Shown here: positions 36,537 through 45,271 of the stretch, one piece after another
Layout: each line of letters starts with the position of its first letter
Numbering within the stretch: position 1 is the stretch's first letter
Source: SZUA-254 sp031379665
Lineage (GTDB): Bacteria; Bacteroidota; Ignavibacteria; UBA10030; SZUA-254
NCBI GenBank assembly: GCA_031379665.1
Contig: JANNFI010000046.1
Coordinates: forward strand, 1-64,000
Direction of reading: 5' to 3'
Length of the DNA stretch: 64,000 nt
Program-made: the position numbers and the translations under genes
The notes under the pieces: generated by a model
What the model was told of the DNA's origin: nothing
Seen by the model: only the letters and a program-made list of their open reading frames with translations
Database searches by the model: none

Positions 36537-38291
36537 TCAGACCGTCCTGCGGAGCAGGACGAGTGTGATGTCGTCCGTCTGAACGCCGGTGACGCTCCAG
36601 CCGGTCACGGCATCCACGATCGACCGTCTGAGTGCGTCCAGCGGCACTGTCCGCGAGTCGCGTACGATCGCGTCGAGCCTGTCCTCGCCGAACTCCTCCC
36701 CCGCGGGGTTCATCGCCTCGGTGACGCCATCGGTGTAGAGGCAGATGGTGTCGCCGTGTTCCAGCGTTACCGTCCCCTGCTCATAGGGGCGCATCGTGGG
36801 CATCACCCCCAGAATCAGGCCTCCGTCGTCGAGCCGTTCGAGGCTCCCGTTGTTGCGGCAGAGGATCGGCGGGTTGTGTCCGGCGTTCACGTAGGTGAAG
36901 CTCCCCGTCCCGGGCTCGAGGATCCCCCAGAAGAAGGTGATGAACCTCCCCTGGGTGGTATTCTGCGTCATCAGGTCGTTGACCCTGCCGGTGAGCTCGG
37001 AGAGGGTCAACCCGAGCGGCACGAGCGCCCTGATCGATGCCTGCAGGCTGGCCATCAGCAGTGATGCCGGCGTGCCTTTGCCCGAGACATCCCCGATGGC
37101 GATGACCCACCTGGTCACACCCAGCGGAATAACGTCGTAGTAATCCCCACCCACCTGCCGGGAGGAGATGTTGACGGCCGAGATCGCGTAGCCGGGGAGG
37201 TCCGGCAGGTCGGCCGGGAGCAACCCTTTCTGGATCTCCTTGGCGATCAGCAGCTCATCCTCCATTTTCTGTTTCTCGAGCGCCTCCCGGAAGAGCCGGG
37301 TGTTCTCGAGAGCGATGACGGCGAGATTGCCGAGGGAGGAGAGGAAATCGAGGTCCGCCTGGGCGTACGGTATGTCGTTCATCCTCCCCCCGACCCCAAA
37401 CACACCCTTCAGTTCGTTCTGGGCCCTGAGGGGGATCACCGCCTGGATGCCGAGACCCTCGAGGTGTCGCCGCGTCGCGCGATCGGATGATCGCTCCAGG
37501 GTTTCCACCGTCCGGGACTCCTTCATCCCCATGAGGTAGGGGACGAGGTCCTCAGGTACATCCGCGTCGATCCGTTTGAGCACGTGCACGAACCGTCCCT
37601 CGCGCACGAGGGAGAGAAAGCACTTATGGGCGCCGATCTGGCCCATCACCGAGAACATCAACAACTTCACCATCCGCTCCGGGTCGAGGACCGCGTTCAG
37701 CTCCTTGCTCAACTCAAACAGGGTGTTGAGTTCCTGGATTTTCCGGCTGAGCTTCCTGTTCGCGGCGTCCACATCGGACCAGGCGGTGGCCCTCACGATC
37801 GAAGTGGCGGCGATGTTCGCAAGGGACATCAGGTACTCTTCCTGTTGCGCGGTGAGCTCCCGCCCAAGCGCGCTCGACGAGAACCCCAGCAGGCCCACGA
37901 TGCGGACCCCCTCCGTCATCGGGATGAGGGTCTGGATCCCGTGTGAGCGAAACGCCCTGACCCAGGGGTATTTCCTCGCGTCGGTGTCCCCGCACCGGAT
38001 GATTCGCCTGGGGATGCGCTTCATTTTCATCGCCGTGCCGACGAGGTCGGGCTTGAGCCCGCGGACGTTCTGGATCCTGAATCCCTCCTCCTCGCTACCG
38101 AGCAGTACGATGCCGCGCAAGGCCAGGAGTTTGCCCATCACCGTCAGGAGCAGGTGCCCCAGGATGAACGTGAGGTCGGTGGACGAGTTGATGATGGAGC
38201 TGAATTCGAAGAGCGAGCGGAAGTCGAACCGTCGCTCCATCTCCTGGGAAGACGACGACGGAGGCGGGATTGTCGCGGAGGTTCGTTTCAT
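36537..38291 (-). CDS. GAF-GAF-SpoIIE-type serine/threonine phosphatase
   Basis: A 584-residue soluble protein. Two GAF-like sensor domains (about 35-180 and 195-345, the second ending LGNLAVIALENTRLF) are joined by a coiled segment to a PP2C/SpoIIE phosphatase domain (about 370-580). Phosphatase signatures are VGGDYYDV, AIGDVSGKGTPASLLMA, NAGHNPPIL, LYTDGVTEAMN and DDITLVLL; the metal-binding Asp residues are intact. It should dephosphorylate the STAS antagonist encoded two genes upstream in the same run, in response to ligand or signal at the GAF domains. Substrate assignment is inferred from adjacency. Confidence 0.92.
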   Translation of the reverse strand: MKRTSATIPPPSSSSQEMERRFDFRSLFEFSSIINSSTDLTFILGHLLLTVMGKLLALRGIVLLGSEEEGFRIQNVRGLKPDLVGTAMKMKRIPRRIIRCGDTDARKYPWVRAFRSHGIQTLIPMTEGVRIVGLLGFSSSALGRELTAQQEEYLMSLANIAATSIVRATAWSDVDAANRKLSRKIQELNTLFELSKELNAVLDPERMVKLLMFSVMGQIGAHKCFLSLVREGRFVHVLKRIDADVPEDLVPYLMGMKESRTVETLERSSDRATRRHLEGLGIQAVIPLRAQNELKGVFGVGGRMNDIPYAQADLDFLSSLGNLAVIALENTRLFREALEKQKMEDELLIAKEIQKGLLPADLPDLPGYAISAVNISSRQVGGDYYDVIPLGVTRWVIAIGDVSGKGTPASLLMASLQASIRALVPLGLTLSELTGRVNDLMTQNTTQGRFITFFWGILEPGTGSFTYVNAGHNPPILCRNNGSLERLDDGGLILGVMPTMRPYEQGTVTLEHGDTICLYTDGVTEAMNPAGEEFGEDRLDAIVRDSRTVPLDALRRSIVDAVTGWSVTGVQTDDITLVLLRRTV

Positions 38292-38309
38292 CGTCCGGGG
38301 GGGGCTGTC

Positions 38310-38750
38310 TCAGCCCTTGGGGAGCAGTTTCACGAGGTGCACCTCGTATGTCGCGCCGTCCCCCTGGCGGTAGTACACCCTGTCCATCAGTGAACGAATG
38401 AGGTGCAGGCCGAGGCCTCCCTTCCGATAGTGCGCGAGGTACTCCTTCATGTCGGGCGCCTTGATGTTGTCCGGATCGAACGATTTTCCGTCGTGCGTGA
38501 TTACGATCTCGATTTCCTTCTCTCCCGGTATGACCCTGATGTCGATCTCCCGGTCGGGGGAATTGGCATAGGCGTGCTTGATCACGTTCGTGCAGGCCTC
38601 GTCGCAGCAGAGGGCGATCTTGTGCACCGCGTCGTCGCGGAACCCGAGATCGCGGGCGCAAGCGGAGACGAAGTCCCTCACCTCCCGGAGCCGGTCGGTG
38701 CGGCTCTTGATCTTCAGGTGGGTGCTGGCCGGTTTTTGTCTGGCGTTCAT
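38310..38750 (-). CDS. RsbW-type anti-sigma/serine kinase (HATPase_c)
   Basis: A 146-residue GHKL ATPase-kinase. The N-box CCDEACTNVIKHAYAN, the G1-type loop ITHDGKSFDPDN and the G2-like GGLGLHLIRSLMD are all present. It starts at the ATG at 38750; a longer frame overlaps the STAS gene and is low-complexity. In known partner-switching systems this kinase binds and inhibits a target (often a sigma factor) and phosphorylates the STAS antagonist. The target of this one is not encoded next to it. Confidence 0.92.
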   Translation of the reverse strand: MNARQKPASTHLKIKSRTDRLREVRDFVSACARDLGFRDDAVHKIALCCDEACTNVIKHAYANSPDREIDIRVIPGEKEIEIVITHDGKSFDPDNIKAPDMKEYLAHYRKGGLGLHLIRSLMDRVYYRQGDGATYEVHLVKLLPKG

Positions 38751-38778
38751 GCGTTCGCCTGGATGATCGATGATCGTC

Positions 38779-39135
38779 CTACTTCGCGCCGGCCTGGAAC
38801 TTGCGAATCGCCTCGGCTTCGTCGTTCGTGATTTCATACAAAAGCGGGAATCCGAGGAGGTCGAAGACGTTGAAGACCTTCGGGGACATGTTCGACAGCT
38901 TGATATCCCCCTTGTTCCTCCTGACGTCTTCGATGTACGCCATAAAAACCCCGAGGCCGGCGCTGCTGATGTAGGTCAGATCGGCGCAGTTCACCACGAT
39001 CCGGTACCTGTTCCTGTCGATCAGCGACTGGAACGATTTTTCCAGTTCGGGCGCGGTGTGGGCGTCGAGGTACCCCTTCAGGTCGAGGACGTTCACGTCG
39101 TTCGTTTCCCGCAGTTCAATTTTAAATGAGCTCAT
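38779..39135 (-). CDS. STAS-domain anti-anti-sigma factor
   Basis: A 118-residue single STAS domain. The conserved phosphorylation site is LTYISSAGLGVF (about residue 57), followed by VFNVFDLLGFPLLYEI. Start chosen at the ATG at 39135 with AAAGGA 6 bases upstream. When unphosphorylated it should bind the adjacent kinase and release that kinase's target; phosphatases encoded on both sides would reset it. Confidence 0.94.
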   Translation of the reverse strand: MSSFKIELRETNDVNVLDLKGYLDAHTAPELEKSFQSLIDRNRYRIVVNCADLTYISSAGLGVFMAYIEDVRRNKGDIKLSNMSPKVFNVFDLLGFPLLYEITNDEAEAIRKFQAGAK

Positions 39136-39165
39136 ACCGGGTCCTTTGGTTGATGGTGCCATGTA

Positions 39166-41304
39166 TCAGGTTGCGTTGCCGTCTATTTTTTTCCATTTCA
39201 GGACGACGATCGTGAGGTCGTCCTCGGGGGGCCTGTGGTGCATGTGGATGTCGACGGCGCGCACGATGTCATCGCGCATGTCGAGGGCGCTCTTTCGTCC
39301 CGATCGGGCGATGACCTCCTCGAGTCGCTCATATCCGAACTCCTCACCGCCCTCGGGCCGGGCCTCGGTGATGCCGTCGGTGTAGTACACGGCGATGTCG
39401 CCGTCGCAGAGCCGGATTTCGTCCTCGGTGATCGTGCGGGCAAAGAATTCCTTCGAACCCATCCCCACGCCGAGGCCCGTCGGCTTGATGAGCCGCGTCC
39501 CGTCCTTGGAGAGGAGGATCATCGGGCAGTGGCCGGCGCGGGCCACGCGCATCGTTCCCGTCCTGATGTTGATGATCGAGTAGATCAGGCTGATGAAGGT
39601 CCGTTTGTCCATCGTCCCGAGAAGCGCGGCATGGGCCTGGGAGAGGAACTCCCTCGGGGACCGGTGGAGCTTGCTGAGCGCCTGGAAGATCCCCTTCATC
39701 TCTGCCATGAACAACGCGGCCGAAACGCCCTTCCCTGAGACGTCGCCGACGATCACCCCCAGGTGGTCGTCGTCGAGCATCGTGAAATCGTAGTAATCGC
39801 CCCCTACTTCGAAAGCCGGGGTGGACAGCGCCTCGATCTCGATCTCCGGGAGGGACGGCAGCTCCTGCGGCAGGAGTTTCCGCTGCATTTCCTGCGCGAG
39901 GAGCATCTCGCGCATCAACCTTTCGCGCTCGAGCGATTTTTCGATGAGCCTCGAATTTTCCAGCGCGATGGTCACCTGGTCGGCGAAGGCCGAGATGACG
40001 TCGGCGTCCTCGCGGTCGAACCCGAAATCCATGGTTTTCGTCGCGTAGAGCACGCCGATCACGTCGTCGTGCGACACCAGGGGCACGATCACCATCGAGT
40101 GGATCTTCTTGCCGATGTTCCTGATGTGCCTGGTCCGCCCATCCTCCCTCACCTGGTCGATCACCACCGGCTTCCGGCCGTCGATCACGAGGCGCCTCAG
40201 TGAGCCGTCGTTCATCCCGGTGATCTCCTCGATCTCCCCGATCGAGATGTTCTGCAACGCCACAGTCCGGAACGCCGGCGGCGCGGGGGCCGCCCGGTCG
40301 TGTCCGCGGGCCTGGGCCGCGTCCCGGGGGATCACCTCGAGCCACGCGCTCTCCGCCTCGCAAACCTCGAGGGTCATCTTCGTCACCAGGTCGACCAGCT
40401 CGTTGAAGTCGAAGACCCTCGTCACCAGTTTGCCGAGGTTGTGGAGCGAGAGGACCTCGATGCTCTTCCGGTCGTATGCCTCGGCTGTCGGCAGGTGGAA
40501 CAGCGTGCTGACGAAGGTCATACCGAAATAGATCGCCGCGAACAGGTCCATGGCCGCCACCGCGGTGGAGAGCTGGCGGGAGTAGTAGGTGAGCGACTGC
40601 GCGATCACCGAACTGTCATCAACGGATGCCACGTAGATCGGAACGTAGAGCGCGAAGAGGATGAAGCTGAACGCCATCGTGAGCAGCTTCTCCCGCTTCG
40701 ACAGGTAGACGATCCAGGAGAGCCGGAAGGAATTCAGGAGGATCGCCCCGACGGTGAGGCCGAAGCTAACGGCGATGAGCAGATCCGATTCGAACGGCCG
40801 GTAGGGAACTGTGATGGCGATGGTCGTCAGCAGGAGGACGAGGAAGAACCTGAAGTTCCGCTTGGTCTCCTTCTTCCGCTTGGACATGATGATGTCGCGC
40901 AGCGTGAGGAGGATGAAGAGCGACGTCGTCCCGAAGACCACGGCGTAGATGTTCGCGAACACCACCGATTCGAACCCCTCGGGGAGGGCGACTTCGTTCT
41001 TGATTACAAAGCCCGTCGAGGACACGCCGTACAGCGCCAACCCCGCCAGCCCCACCACGAGCGTCAGCACCAGCGCGAACCCGAGCTTCCGCACGACGTT
41101 CTGGTCGCGGCGCCAGACGGTCTCGATGTAAAAATAGAGTGAGAGGAAGGCCCCGACGACGAGCAGCGCCTGCAGGATCGTGAGGGCGCCAAGCTCGACG
41201 TCCAGCTTCGAGGCCACGACGTCGACCACGAACTTCGCGATGAACAGGAACCCGCTCACCGAGAGGAGGAGTGCCTTCTTCAGCCTGATTCTACGATCGG
41301 TCAT
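39166..41304 (-). CDS. membrane-bound GAF-SpoIIE-type phosphatase
   Basis: A 712-residue protein. About residues 1-280 contain eight or so transmembrane helices (first KALLLSVSGFLFIAKFVV). A GAF domain (about 300-465, with IDQVREDGRTRHIRN and ALENSRLIEKSLERE) and a coiled segment lead to a PP2C/SpoIIE phosphatase with VGGDYYDFTML, VIVGDVSGKGVSAALFMA, YYTDGITEARP and DDLTIVVL. The start is the ATG at 41304. It lies 30 bases upstream of the STAS gene and 11 bases downstream of a MATE gene. It gives the partner switch a membrane sensor in addition to the soluble GAF-GAF phosphatase. Confidence 0.9.
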   Translation of the reverse strand: MTDRRIRLKKALLLSVSGFLFIAKFVVDVVASKLDVELGALTILQALLVVGAFLSLYFYIETVWRRDQNVVRKLGFALVLTLVVGLAGLALYGVSSTGFVIKNEVALPEGFESVVFANIYAVVFGTTSLFILLTLRDIIMSKRKKETKRNFRFFLVLLLTTIAITVPYRPFESDLLIAVSFGLTVGAILLNSFRLSWIVYLSKREKLLTMAFSFILFALYVPIYVASVDDSSVIAQSLTYYSRQLSTAVAAMDLFAAIYFGMTFVSTLFHLPTAEAYDRKSIEVLSLHNLGKLVTRVFDFNELVDLVTKMTLEVCEAESAWLEVIPRDAAQARGHDRAAPAPPAFRTVALQNISIGEIEEITGMNDGSLRRLVIDGRKPVVIDQVREDGRTRHIRNIGKKIHSMVIVPLVSHDDVIGVLYATKTMDFGFDREDADVISAFADQVTIALENSRLIEKSLERERLMREMLLAQEMQRKLLPQELPSLPEIEIEALSTPAFEVGGDYYDFTMLDDDHLGVIVGDVSGKGVSAALFMAEMKGIFQALSKLHRSPREFLSQAHAALLGTMDKRTFISLIYSIINIRTGTMRVARAGHCPMILLSKDGTRLIKPTGLGVGMGSKEFFARTITEDEIRLCDGDIAVYYTDGITEARPEGGEEFGYERLEEVIARSGRKSALDMRDDIVRAVDIHMHHRPPEDDLTIVVLKWKKIDGNAT

Positions 41305-41315
41305 GGCGGCCCGCG

Positions 41316-42662
41316 TCAGAGTTTGACCCTGATCCAGCTGGTAGACCTGAATTTCAGGAAGTTCATCGTCGAGTAGGCGACAATGTACACCGGGAGGGCG
41401 AGCCACGAGCCCGTTACCCCCCATCCCAGCACGATACCGAAGACGTACGTCAGGGGAAGGAAGATGATCCAGTGGGTCAGGATTTCCACCCACATCACAT
41501 AGACTGTCGCGCCGCCGGCTTGCAGGGCGTTCGCAAAAATGATGCCCGACGAGTAGAACACCTGGGCGATCCCGGCGATCCGGAGGATCGGTCTGGCGAC
41601 GTCGATGACTTCAGCGTTTGTCGTGATGATGATCAGGATGAGGTCCGGCACGAGGCAGAAGATCAGGCCAACCGCGAGGGTGAAGATTGTCCCCAGCTTC
41701 GCCGTCTCGAAGCCGTACGCGTGGGCGCCCTCCACGTCGCCCTTTCCGAGCGACTGACCGACCAGCGTCTGCGCGGCGATGCCGAAACCGAACGACGGCA
41801 TCAGGGATATGAAAATCGCCGATGTCACGACGTTGGTGGCCGCCTGTTCCACCGTGCCGATCCAGCCGGTGATTGCCACGAACGAGAGGAACCCAAGAAG
41901 GATCAGGATGTTCTGGAGCGACACAGGAATGGATATTTTGACTATCTGGGCGATCGTCTCCCTCGAGATGCGGAAATGAGAGTAATACTGATATTTCTTT
42001 CGATAATCCCCGAGAAATGTTACACCGACGAAAAAAAGCCATCCCAGGGCCATACTGAGCGAATATCCGAGCCCGGCGCCCGCGAGCTCCATCCGGGGAA
42101 AGCCGAAGGCCCCGAAGATGAGCACATAATTAAACAGGATGTTGAAGACGTTGACGATGATGGCCGAGAACATGAAAATCTTCGTATGGCCGATCCCGAA
42201 GAAGAAGCCACGGTATGACACGATCAGGAGGAAAAACGGGAGTCCGATGAACTGGTACTTCATATACTCCGACCCTGCGACCGCGACGGCCTGGTCGGCA
42301 GAGAAAAAATTGAGGATGTCGTAGGAAAACATGAAACCGAGGATGCCGGACACGATGCCCAGGAAGAGGCAAACGACGAGCGAATTGTTGAGGACTTCTC
42401 CGACCCCCCTGTGGTCTCCCTCTCCGTGCCGCCGGGCGACGTACACGTGGGTGCCGGTGCTCAGGCTCGAAAAGAGGCTTGCGATCGCCCAGGAACCGAG
42501 GAACCCCAGGCCCATCGCCGCGAGCTGGACTTCGGTATTCTCGAGCCGCCCGACCATGGCTGTATTCACCACGGAGACGACCATCTGTGACGAGAGGCCG
42601 GCGATCGCGGGAGTCGCGATCTGGAGAATGTCCCGGACCAGATTTTTCCGCAGTGTCAGCAT
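41316..42662 (-). CDS. MATE family multidrug/organic cation antiporter
   Basis: A 448-residue inner-membrane transporter with about twelve helices in two homologous halves. Typical MATE segments are IATPAIAGLSSQMVVSVVNTAMVGRL at the start of half one (here quoted in part as PAIAGLSSQMVVSVVNTAMV) and GFGIAAQTLVGQSLGKGD in half two. Substrate unknown. It lies between a TPR-protein gene and the membrane phosphatase gene in the same orientation. Confidence 0.93.
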   Translation of the reverse strand: MLTLRKNLVRDILQIATPAIAGLSSQMVVSVVNTAMVGRLENTEVQLAAMGLGFLGSWAIASLFSSLSTGTHVYVARRHGEGDHRGVGEVLNNSLVVCLFLGIVSGILGFMFSYDILNFFSADQAVAVAGSEYMKYQFIGLPFFLLIVSYRGFFFGIGHTKIFMFSAIIVNVFNILFNYVLIFGAFGFPRMELAGAGLGYSLSMALGWLFFVGVTFLGDYRKKYQYYSHFRISRETIAQIVKISIPVSLQNILILLGFLSFVAITGWIGTVEQAATNVVTSAIFISLMPSFGFGIAAQTLVGQSLGKGDVEGAHAYGFETAKLGTIFTLAVGLIFCLVPDLILIIITTNAEVIDVARPILRIAGIAQVFYSSGIIFANALQAGGATVYVMWVEILTHWIIFLPLTYVFGIVLGWGVTGSWLALPVYIVAYSTMNFLKFRSTSWIRVKL

Positions 42663-42717
42663 TGTTCGGTCCGGGTCGCCCGCGGGTCAGGCTTCCGGGT
42701 CGCTGCGACGGCCGGGT

Positions 42718-43422
42718 CTAGAGCGAATACCGTGTGATCAGCCTGTCGGCCTCCCGCGCGTATGTCGATTTCGGGTACTCTTCCTTAAGCTTTTTCATCA
42801 GTTTCACGGCCTCCTCCCGCTCTCCGGCCGCGCCGTAACACCTCGCCGCGGAGTTGAGGTGTTCCGGGGCCGACACACCGTCAGGATAGATCCTGGCCGC
42901 GTCTTCGTAGAGGTCCGCCGCTTCGGAGTATTGCTTCATCGCCTCGTGACAGGCCGCCTCTCCGGCCCTGGCGCCGGCGTCGAGGAGTTTATCCCCGGCG
43001 GAATAGCTGTCGTACTGATCGAGAGCGTTCGCATAGTCACCGAGGCGATAGTAGGCGCCCCCCAGGTAATACCGTGCAAGGTCGCCGGCGTCGGTACCGC
43101 CATAATTGTCCACGATCGACTTCAGCCCCATCAGCCCCTGCTCGGGCCTCCCGTCGATCGCGACCCTCACGGTCCCCTGATCGGCCGGGGCGCCGTCCAT
43201 CACGGTAATGACGCGTGAGAGTTGAGCGCCGGCCATCTCGTTGTTGGAGCGCCGGTTGTTGATGAAGATGACCGTCGCCGCGATGACGATGACCATCGCC
43301 GTCAGGGCGTAGTTGACATATTTCTTGTTATCGTAGTAAAATCCGGTGGTCTTGACGTACGTCGTCAGGAGTGTGTCCTGCTTGATCTCTTTCTTGGCGA
43401 GCTTCTTTTTCGGTGTCAACAC
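42718..43422 (-). CDS. membrane-anchored TPR protein (YfgM/BamD-like layout)
   Basis: A 234-residue protein with a basic N-terminus (LTPKKKLAKKEIK), one transmembrane helix (about 38-55, NYALTAMVIVIAATVIFI) and four or five tetratricopeptide repeats, such as GDLARYYLGGAYYRLGDY and AGEREEAVKLMKKLKEEYP. The layout resembles periplasm-facing TPR proteins such as YfgM, which binds the Sec translocon, but identity is not clear. The start is GTG with AAAGGA upstream. The gene follows tRNA-Arg by only 27 bases, with no terminator between. Confidence 0.82.
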   Translation of the reverse strand: MLTPKKKLAKKEIKQDTLLTTYVKTTGFYYDNKKYVNYALTAMVIVIAATVIFINNRRSNNEMAGAQLSRVITVMDGAPADQGTVRVAIDGRPEQGLMGLKSIVDNYGGTDAGDLARYYLGGAYYRLGDYANALDQYDSYSAGDKLLDAGARAGEAACHEAMKQYSEAADLYEDAARIYPDGVSAPEHLNSAARCYGAAGEREEAVKLMKKLKEEYPKSTYAREADRLITRYSL

Positions 43423-43449
43423 GGCGATTTTTCCTTTAATTGGTTGAAG

Positions 43450-43523
43450 TGCGCCCGGCGCGATTCGAACGCGCGACCTACAGCTCCGGAGGCTGTCGCT
43501 CTATCCATCTGAGCTACGGGCGC
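43450..43523 (-). tRNA. tRNA-Arg (anticodon CCG)
   Basis: The complete cloverleaf can be drawn by hand: acceptor GCGCCCG/CGGGCGC, D-arm GCTC/GAGC, anticodon stem ACAGC/GCTGT with loop CTCCGGA (anticodon CCG, reading CGG), T-arm GCGCG/CGCGC with loop TTCGAAT, and discriminator A. The CCA end is not encoded. A candidate promoter lies directly upstream. Confidence 0.97.
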
Positions 43524-43547
43524 AGTTTTTTATGGAAATAGACATGT

Positions 43548-43576
43548 AATTTACACTTTTTCATCCCTATTATCAA
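43548..43576 (-). promoter_or_regulatory. candidate tRNA-Arg promoter, TTGATA-N17-TAAATT
   Basis: Minus-strand TTGATA (43571-43576) overlaps the tsaC stop codon, and TAAATT (43548-43553) follows after 17 bases. The predicted start would leave about 18 bases of 5' leader before the tRNA. Confidence 0.55.
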
Positions 43577-44223
43577 GGTCTGCCGGAGATCGCCCTGGTC
43601 AATTCGAGCGCAGAAACGGCCCCCTCCCTCACGATGGTGAGTGTACCGTCCGAGACATCCGCGATCGTCGAAGGCGCGGATCTCCGTACTCCTCCATCCA
43701 CGGCCAGGTCCACTTCCCCCCCGAACTCCCGCAGGAGCGAAGGATAATCGCCTTCCGGCTGAACGCCGGACCGGTTGGCTGAAGTCGACACCAGCGGCGA
43801 GGCGCAACGGGTCGAAAGCCGCCGACAGAATTCGTCCGCCGGTAACCGGACACCCAGCTTCCCTGTTCCGGCCGTCAGGAGACCCTCGACTCCCGGCGCT
43901 GCCCTCAGGATGAGAGTCAGGGGGCCGGGCCAGAAGATATCCATCAGGTGACGAGCGAGGGGCGAGACCCCGTCGGACATTCCGATCGCCATCTCCACAG
44001 AATCCACCAGGACGAGACTGGGTTTCGATTCCGGTTTCCCCTTGATGGCATAGATCCTTCTCACGGCGGCCACGTCTCCGGCAAGGCAACCGAATCCGTA
44101 GAGCGTGTCCGTCGGATAGAGGAGCACCCCGCCTTCGCCGAGAACGACTGCTGCCCGGTGTACCGCGGAATTCAAGTCTCCAGGGGCGCCGATCCGGATC
44201 TGCTCGCAAACCCGCTTTTCCAT
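43573..44223 (-). CDS. tsaC: L-threonylcarbamoyladenylate synthase (YrdC/Sua5)
   Basis: A 216-residue enzyme that makes threonylcarbamoyl-AMP for the t6A37 modification of tRNAs reading ANN codons. The YrdC fold is recognised by VLLYPTDTLYGFGCLA near the N-terminus, the KGKPESKPSLVLV nucleotide loop, the LPADEFCRRL block and STSANRSG near residue 150. Length fits the single-domain TsaC type rather than the longer Sua5. It follows the GT9 gene by 4 bases and is immediately upstream of tRNA-Arg. Confidence 0.95.
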   Translation of the reverse strand: MEKRVCEQIRIGAPGDLNSAVHRAAVVLGEGGVLLYPTDTLYGFGCLAGDVAAVRRIYAIKGKPESKPSLVLVDSVEMAIGMSDGVSPLARHLMDIFWPGPLTLILRAAPGVEGLLTAGTGKLGVRLPADEFCRRLSTRCASPLVSTSANRSGVQPEGDYPSLLREFGGEVDLAVDGGVRRSAPSTIADVSDGTLTIVREGAVSALELTRAISGRP

Positions 44224-44227
44224 CCCT

Positions 44228-45271
44228 TCACTCCCCCCCGGTCATCGAGGCAACCTCGTCCAGGACCATCTGAGGGGTGATCCGTAGCATGCACTCAAAG
44301 GTCCCGATGGGGCAACGGTCACCGCCGTGGATGCTGCAGGGGCGGCACGACAGACCGCCGGTCTCCATCACGGTGTCGCGCACTCCGATCGGACCGAAAC
44401 CGAACCCAGGGATCGTGGCCCCGAAGATGGCGAGAACCGGCGTACCCACCGCCGTCGCGAGATGGAGCGGCGCACTGTCGTTGCAGATGAGAAGCACCGA
44501 CTGACGGATCAGTTCGGCGGATCCGCGAACGTCGAACCTGCCGCAGGCGTTGAGGATGCCGGCGCCCCCGACCGCCCCCCCGGCGATGCTCCCGCACAAT
44601 GCCAGATCCTCTGGCCCGCCGATGAGCACGACCAGGTAGCCGAGTTTCACCAACCCGTCCGCCACTGCCGCGTATCGCTCCCCCGGCCACCGCTTCGTGT
44701 TCCAGAGGGTACCGGGGGCGATCGCGACGATCCTTCGCCCCCGCGCGCCGCCGCTCCCGGAGAGAAATCCGGCGACCGCGGTTTTCGACGCTTCTCCTGG
44801 CGCGATCAGGGGGGCTACCCTTGCGGAACGCCCGAGTCCGATCCCTTCAAGCAACCGGAGGTTCCTGTCGATCTCGTGAATGTCTTTTTCATATGACACG
44901 GTCCGGGTGAACAGCATCCTCCCGGCGCTGGCATCGAAACCGACACGGACGGGGATCCCGGCCGCCCTGGCGAGGAGCGCGCTGCGTAACGAGCGGTGCG
45001 GAATGATGGCACAGCCGTAGCCGCCCCGCTTCACCTCCCGGACGATCCGGAGGAAGCCCCCCACTCCGGAGTCGGCTCCACGCTTGTCGTAGACGAGCGT
45101 CCGACGGAGGTCCGGGTGCCCGGTGATTGCTCCGGCTGTCCGGGGAACCACCATCATATCGATCCTCAGGTCCGGTTCGTTTCTTCGAAGGACCTGTGCC
45201 ACCGGCAGCGTGAGGATCACATCCCCGAGGAACGCCGTCTGGACGATCAGGACGGGGTCAGGGACCGTCAT
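44228..45271 (-). CDS. glycosyltransferase family 9 (heptosyltransferase-like)
   Basis: A 347-residue GT-B enzyme similar to ADP-heptose:LPS heptosyltransferases (WaaF/WaaC). It opens with VLIVQTAFLGDVILTLPVAQ and contains NDSAPLHLATAVGTPVLAIFG and the Cys-rich LSCRPCSIHGGDRCPIG typical of WaaF-like members. The ATG at 45271 is preferred over an upstream TTG because GGGGAG lies 5 bases before it. It overlaps the end of the lpxL-like gene by 14 bases, so lipid A and core assembly appear coupled. The exact sugar is unknown. Confidence 0.88.
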   Translation of the reverse strand: MTVPDPVLIVQTAFLGDVILTLPVAQVLRRNEPDLRIDMMVVPRTAGAITGHPDLRRTLVYDKRGADSGVGGFLRIVREVKRGGYGCAIIPHRSLRSALLARAAGIPVRVGFDASAGRMLFTRTVSYEKDIHEIDRNLRLLEGIGLGRSARVAPLIAPGEASKTAVAGFLSGSGGARGRRIVAIAPGTLWNTKRWPGERYAAVADGLVKLGYLVVLIGGPEDLALCGSIAGGAVGGAGILNACGRFDVRGSAELIRQSVLLICNDSAPLHLATAVGTPVLAIFGATIPGFGFGPIGVRDTVMETGGLSCRPCSIHGGDRCPIGTFECMLRITPQMVLDEVASMTGGE

